A stretch of DNA of 5,925 nucleotides from positions 1 to 5,925 of the forward strand of contig JAFPAK010000371.1 of assembly GCA_017390825.1 (NCBI GenBank), read 5' to 3'. Each line of letters opens with the position of its first letter. Positions within the stretch are counted from its first letter, which is position 1. The position numbers and the translations under genes are program-made. Positions 3,612 to 5,925 of the stretch are shown piece after piece. The notes under the pieces were generated by a model, which made no database searches, was not told where the DNA came from, and was given only the letters and a program-made list of their open reading frames with translations. The stretch comes from Clostridia bacterium. GTDB lineage: Bacteria; Bacillota_A; Clostridia; Oscillospirales; Acutalibacteraceae.

Positions 3612-5925
3612 TTATTCTGTACGAAGTGCGATTACCGGATCCTTGTTTGCTGCGACCTTTGCAGGGATAAGACCTGCAATAAACGTAAGAGCCATACTTA
3701 TCAATACAAGCACTATGCCGGCAATCGGCGGTAGAGCGGCTCCGATGTTTGAAATACCTGTAAGAGTACGAATAATGTGATTTATCGGCAGGCAAGCAAG
3801 CACGGTGAATCCGATGCCGATAGCACCTGCCAAAAATCCTACTATAAGTGTTTCTGCATTAAATACACGGGAGATATCCTTTTTAGATGCTCCGATAGAA
3901 CGCAGAATTCCTATCTCTTTGATACGTTCAAGTACCGAGATATAGGTGATGATGCCTATCATTATAGATGATACCACGAGCGAAATTGCAACGAATGCAA
4001 TAAGCACATATGATATTGCGGAAATGATCGTAGTGATTGAGGACATCAAAAGTGCTACATAGTCGGTATATGTGATCTTATCCTCTTCTGCGGCTGATTC
4101 GTTATAATCCGAGATATATTCCGATATTTGATCCTTTGCTTCAAATGTATCTGCATAGATCGAAATGGAGGATGGTGAATTCTCATCAATATAGCCGAGA
4201 AGTGTCAGATTTTCAGAGTAACTCGACTGAGATACAGTTGGAGGCATATAGTTGTCATACCACTCTGCCTTTACTGTTTCATCGCTTGATGACACAAGTG
4301 CATCGAACATTGCTGCAAGCTGTGTTGCAGGAAATGCTGAATACTGAGTTTTTACCTGTTCTGCATACTGTTCGCGCACACTTTCTGCTGCCGTCTCCTT
4401 AACATGACCCATCAGCGTTTCGTCATCCATTGAAGCAAGATACTCTTTGAGTTGTTCCTCGCTGACTCCCATTTCCTCGGCATATGTGCCGCCGAGATTT
4501 TGCTCTATCTGCTCCCGTGTAAGACCTTCGGTCGCTTTGCTTACTGCTGCTTGGACATACTCATCACTCGGTACAGATGCGATAGTAATAAACATTTTTG
4601 CTTTTTCATCCGTTTCAAGTCCTGCAAAGTACTCAGTGATATCTTCTGCTTTTTGGCTGTCTGCCGGTTCTGTTTCTTCGCCGGTTGCAAAAGGAAGCCC
4701 ATTCAAAATATCGATCTTTACATCATCCATCTGCGCTTTGATAACATCGCTTTCAGACGACTTTTTGATTACATACTGTGTAAGATCGGAAGTATATGCA
4801 AGCGGTGATGAAACAGCAGTTGCAGTTGCATCCTCACTCGGACGGATGATACCCGAAATCTTAAGTTCAATACCGTTGTCGTAAATATAATTCATGCCTG
4901 CTGCGGATGAGATTGATATTTCCTTATAAAGACCTGTTTTTGTATCCTTTTGATACATCATATAGTTCGGCACAAGGCGGAAGGTTTTTGAGCATATCTC
5001 CTCATATGACCAACTTTCGTCACTGATGTCCACGGTTTCTTCATTTAACATTGAATTAAAGGCGCTTTTCATATCCTCCTCACTCTTGATACCAAGTGCA
5101 TAAAGTGCAAGATCGGACACCTGATTATACTCATCAACAACAAGAACTATCTCATTATATTCAGCGGGCCAGCTGCCATAGATAACATCATACTGATCCT
5201 TAACAACATCGCTGATTCCCGTACCGTCTTTACCACACATCAGTTCTTGCCAGACATTGTAGCTCGACATCATACCGGAGCTTTCCATCATTGTGGAAAT
5301 GGCACTCCCTTGCTGTGACGAAGAATCAATACCAAGCAGCTCGTTCAAGAGTTTTTCAACATCTGCCGACACGATACTACCATCAGCATCTTTGATATAT
5401 GTGTTGAAATTTATATCATATGAATACTGAATCGAGCTGATAAGCGCATCAAATTCTTGATTACTGCTCTCAAGATATTCCTTAAATTTCTCAAGGTTAT
5501 TTATCTGTGTGCCTGATTCGCTCATTGCATTGTTAAGTTCATACATGATCGAATTTTGATATACCGCATCAAGAGGATGATCTTTTTGCTCAGCCTCACC
5601 TGAAATTGATTCAATTACACCGCTTAAATCCATTGCTTCTTTTTCAATGGTGATGGGATATGATGAAAGCGTATCCTTCTGAACGGTATCAATATACACT
5701 TGAATGCCGTTTGACAGTGCCAGAATCAATGCAATACCGATAATACCGATACTACCTGCAACAGATGTAAGTATAGTTCTGCCCTTTTTAGTAAGAAGAT
5801 TGTTTAGTGAAAGTGAAAGTGCGGTAAGCATTTTCATCGGCTTCTTTTTGATTTTCTTTGCCTTTTTTACTTCCGGCTGAATATTTTCTTCAAGTTCGAA
5901 AGGATCGGTATCGTCGATCACCTTA
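3612..5925 (-). CDS. MacB/FtsX-like ABC transporter permease, likely C-terminal part of an ATPase-permease fusion (5' partial)
   Basis: The frame is open to the right edge. Residues are numbered from the GTG at 5919-5921, which I do not take as the start: the frame continues upstream through AAG and there is no room to judge a ribosome binding site. Order: an acidic then Lys-rich linker (1-30), a first membrane helix (about 50-72, in a region GRTILTSVAGSIGIIGIALI typical of clostridial MacB-like permeases), a very large outside domain (about 75-630), then three helices (about 636-662, 689-711, 733-753) forming an FtsX-like domain. Conserved cytoplasmic signatures are ERIKEIGILRSIGAS (665-679) and the ending PAKVAANKDPVIALR. 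The linker resembles that following an N-terminal ABC ATPase domain in related fusion proteins, so such a domain is probably encoded outside the window. ATG codons at residues 29 and 31 are alternative starts but lack a good ribosome binding site. MacB-type transporters use ATP to drive extracytoplasmic movement or peptide/lipoprotein export; the substrate here is unknown. Confidence 0.88.
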   Translation of the reverse strand, partial: KVIDDTDPFELEENIQPEVKKAKKIKKKPMKMLTALSLSLNNLLTKKGRTILTSVAGSIGIIGIALILALSNGIQVYIDTVQKDTLSSYPITIEKEAMDLSGVIESISGEAEQKDHPLDAVYQNSIMYELNNAMSESGTQINNLEKFKEYLESSNQEFDALISSIQYSYDINFNTYIKDADGSIVSADVEKLLNELLGIDSSSQQGSAISTMMESSGMMSSYNVWQELMCGKDGTGISDVVKDQYDVIYGSWPAEYNEIVLVVDEYNQVSDLALYALGIKSEEDMKSAFNSMLNEETVDISDESWSYEEICSKTFRLVPNYMMYQKDTKTGLYKEISISSAAGMNYIYDNGIELKISGIIRPSEDATATAVSSPLAYTSDLTQYVIKKSSESDVIKAQMDDVKIDILNGLPFATGEETEPADSQKAEDITEYFAGLETDEKAKMFITIASVPSDEYVQAAVSKATEGLTREQIEQNLGGTYAEEMGVSEEQLKEYLASMDDETLMGHVKETAAESVREQYAEQVKTQYSAFPATQLAAMFDALVSSSDETVKAEWYDNYMPPTVSQSSYSENLTLLGYIDENSPSSISIYADTFEAKDQISEYISDYNESAAEEDKITYTDYVALLMSSITTIISAISYVLIAFVAISLVVSSIMIGIITYISVLERIKEIGILRSIGASKKDISRVFNAETLIVGFLAGAIGIGFTVLACLPINHIIRTLTGISNIGAALPPIAGIVLVLISMALTFIAGLIPAKVAANKDPVIALRTE

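Noticed and set aside
4447..4884. 145-residue plus-strand open frame inside the permease gene
   Set aside because: It is an antisense shadow of the Ser- and Glu-rich permease region with no ribosome binding site and no recognisable domain. The same applies to the other plus-strand frames between 751 and 4808.
5919..5921. GTG as the true start of the permease
   Set aside because: The frame stays open to the window edge, the first residues look like an inter-domain linker, and relatives carry an ATPase domain before this point. It is better treated as 5'-partial.

Overview
The window looks like a piece of an anaerobic Firmicute, most likely a clostridial (Ruminococcaceae/Oscillospiraceae-type) genome. 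The grounds are moderate-to-low GC, strong AGGAG-type ribosome binding sites, consensus sigma-A promoters, two classical Gram-positive riboswitches (SAM-I and FMN), a RibU-type ECF S component and a MacB/FtsX-like permease of a kind common in Clostridia. The taxon is inferred from style and gene content, not from a marker gene.

Layout. On the plus strand at the left edge are the last 28 codons of uvrB and, 9 nt later, the first 30 codons of uvrA. uvrA breaks off abruptly at about position 187. From there to the right edge everything lies on the minus strand. In transcription order (right to left) this is: (1) a large FtsX/MacB-type ABC permease, open at the right edge and probably the permease half of an ATPase-permease fusion; (2) an extended -10 promoter, an FMN riboswitch with terminator, and a riboflavin-type ECF S component (ribU); (3) a near-perfect sigma-A promoter, a SAM-I riboswitch with terminator, and metK (S-adenosylmethionine synthetase); (4) 31 nt after metK, a gene for a secreted beta-rich protein whose 3' end is missing because it runs into the broken uvrA.

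How it works together. The minus-strand genes form tightly packed units. Each riboswitch unit has its own promoter, whose -35 box lies in or next to the stop codon of the gene before it, so readthrough from the upstream gene would also have to pass the riboswitch terminator. Free FMN should switch off riboflavin uptake and SAM should switch off SAM synthesis. The secreted protein probably rides on the metK transcript.

The main anomaly is the junction near 184-190, where two genes on opposite strands are both cut. This is either an inverted assembly or amplification chimera or a real rearrangement that destroyed uvrA. I see no CRISPR array, tRNA, rRNA, insertion sequence or other mobile element, and no clearly new biological system. 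The best leads are the junction, the metK-secreted protein co-transcription, and the expression-platform details of the two riboswitches.
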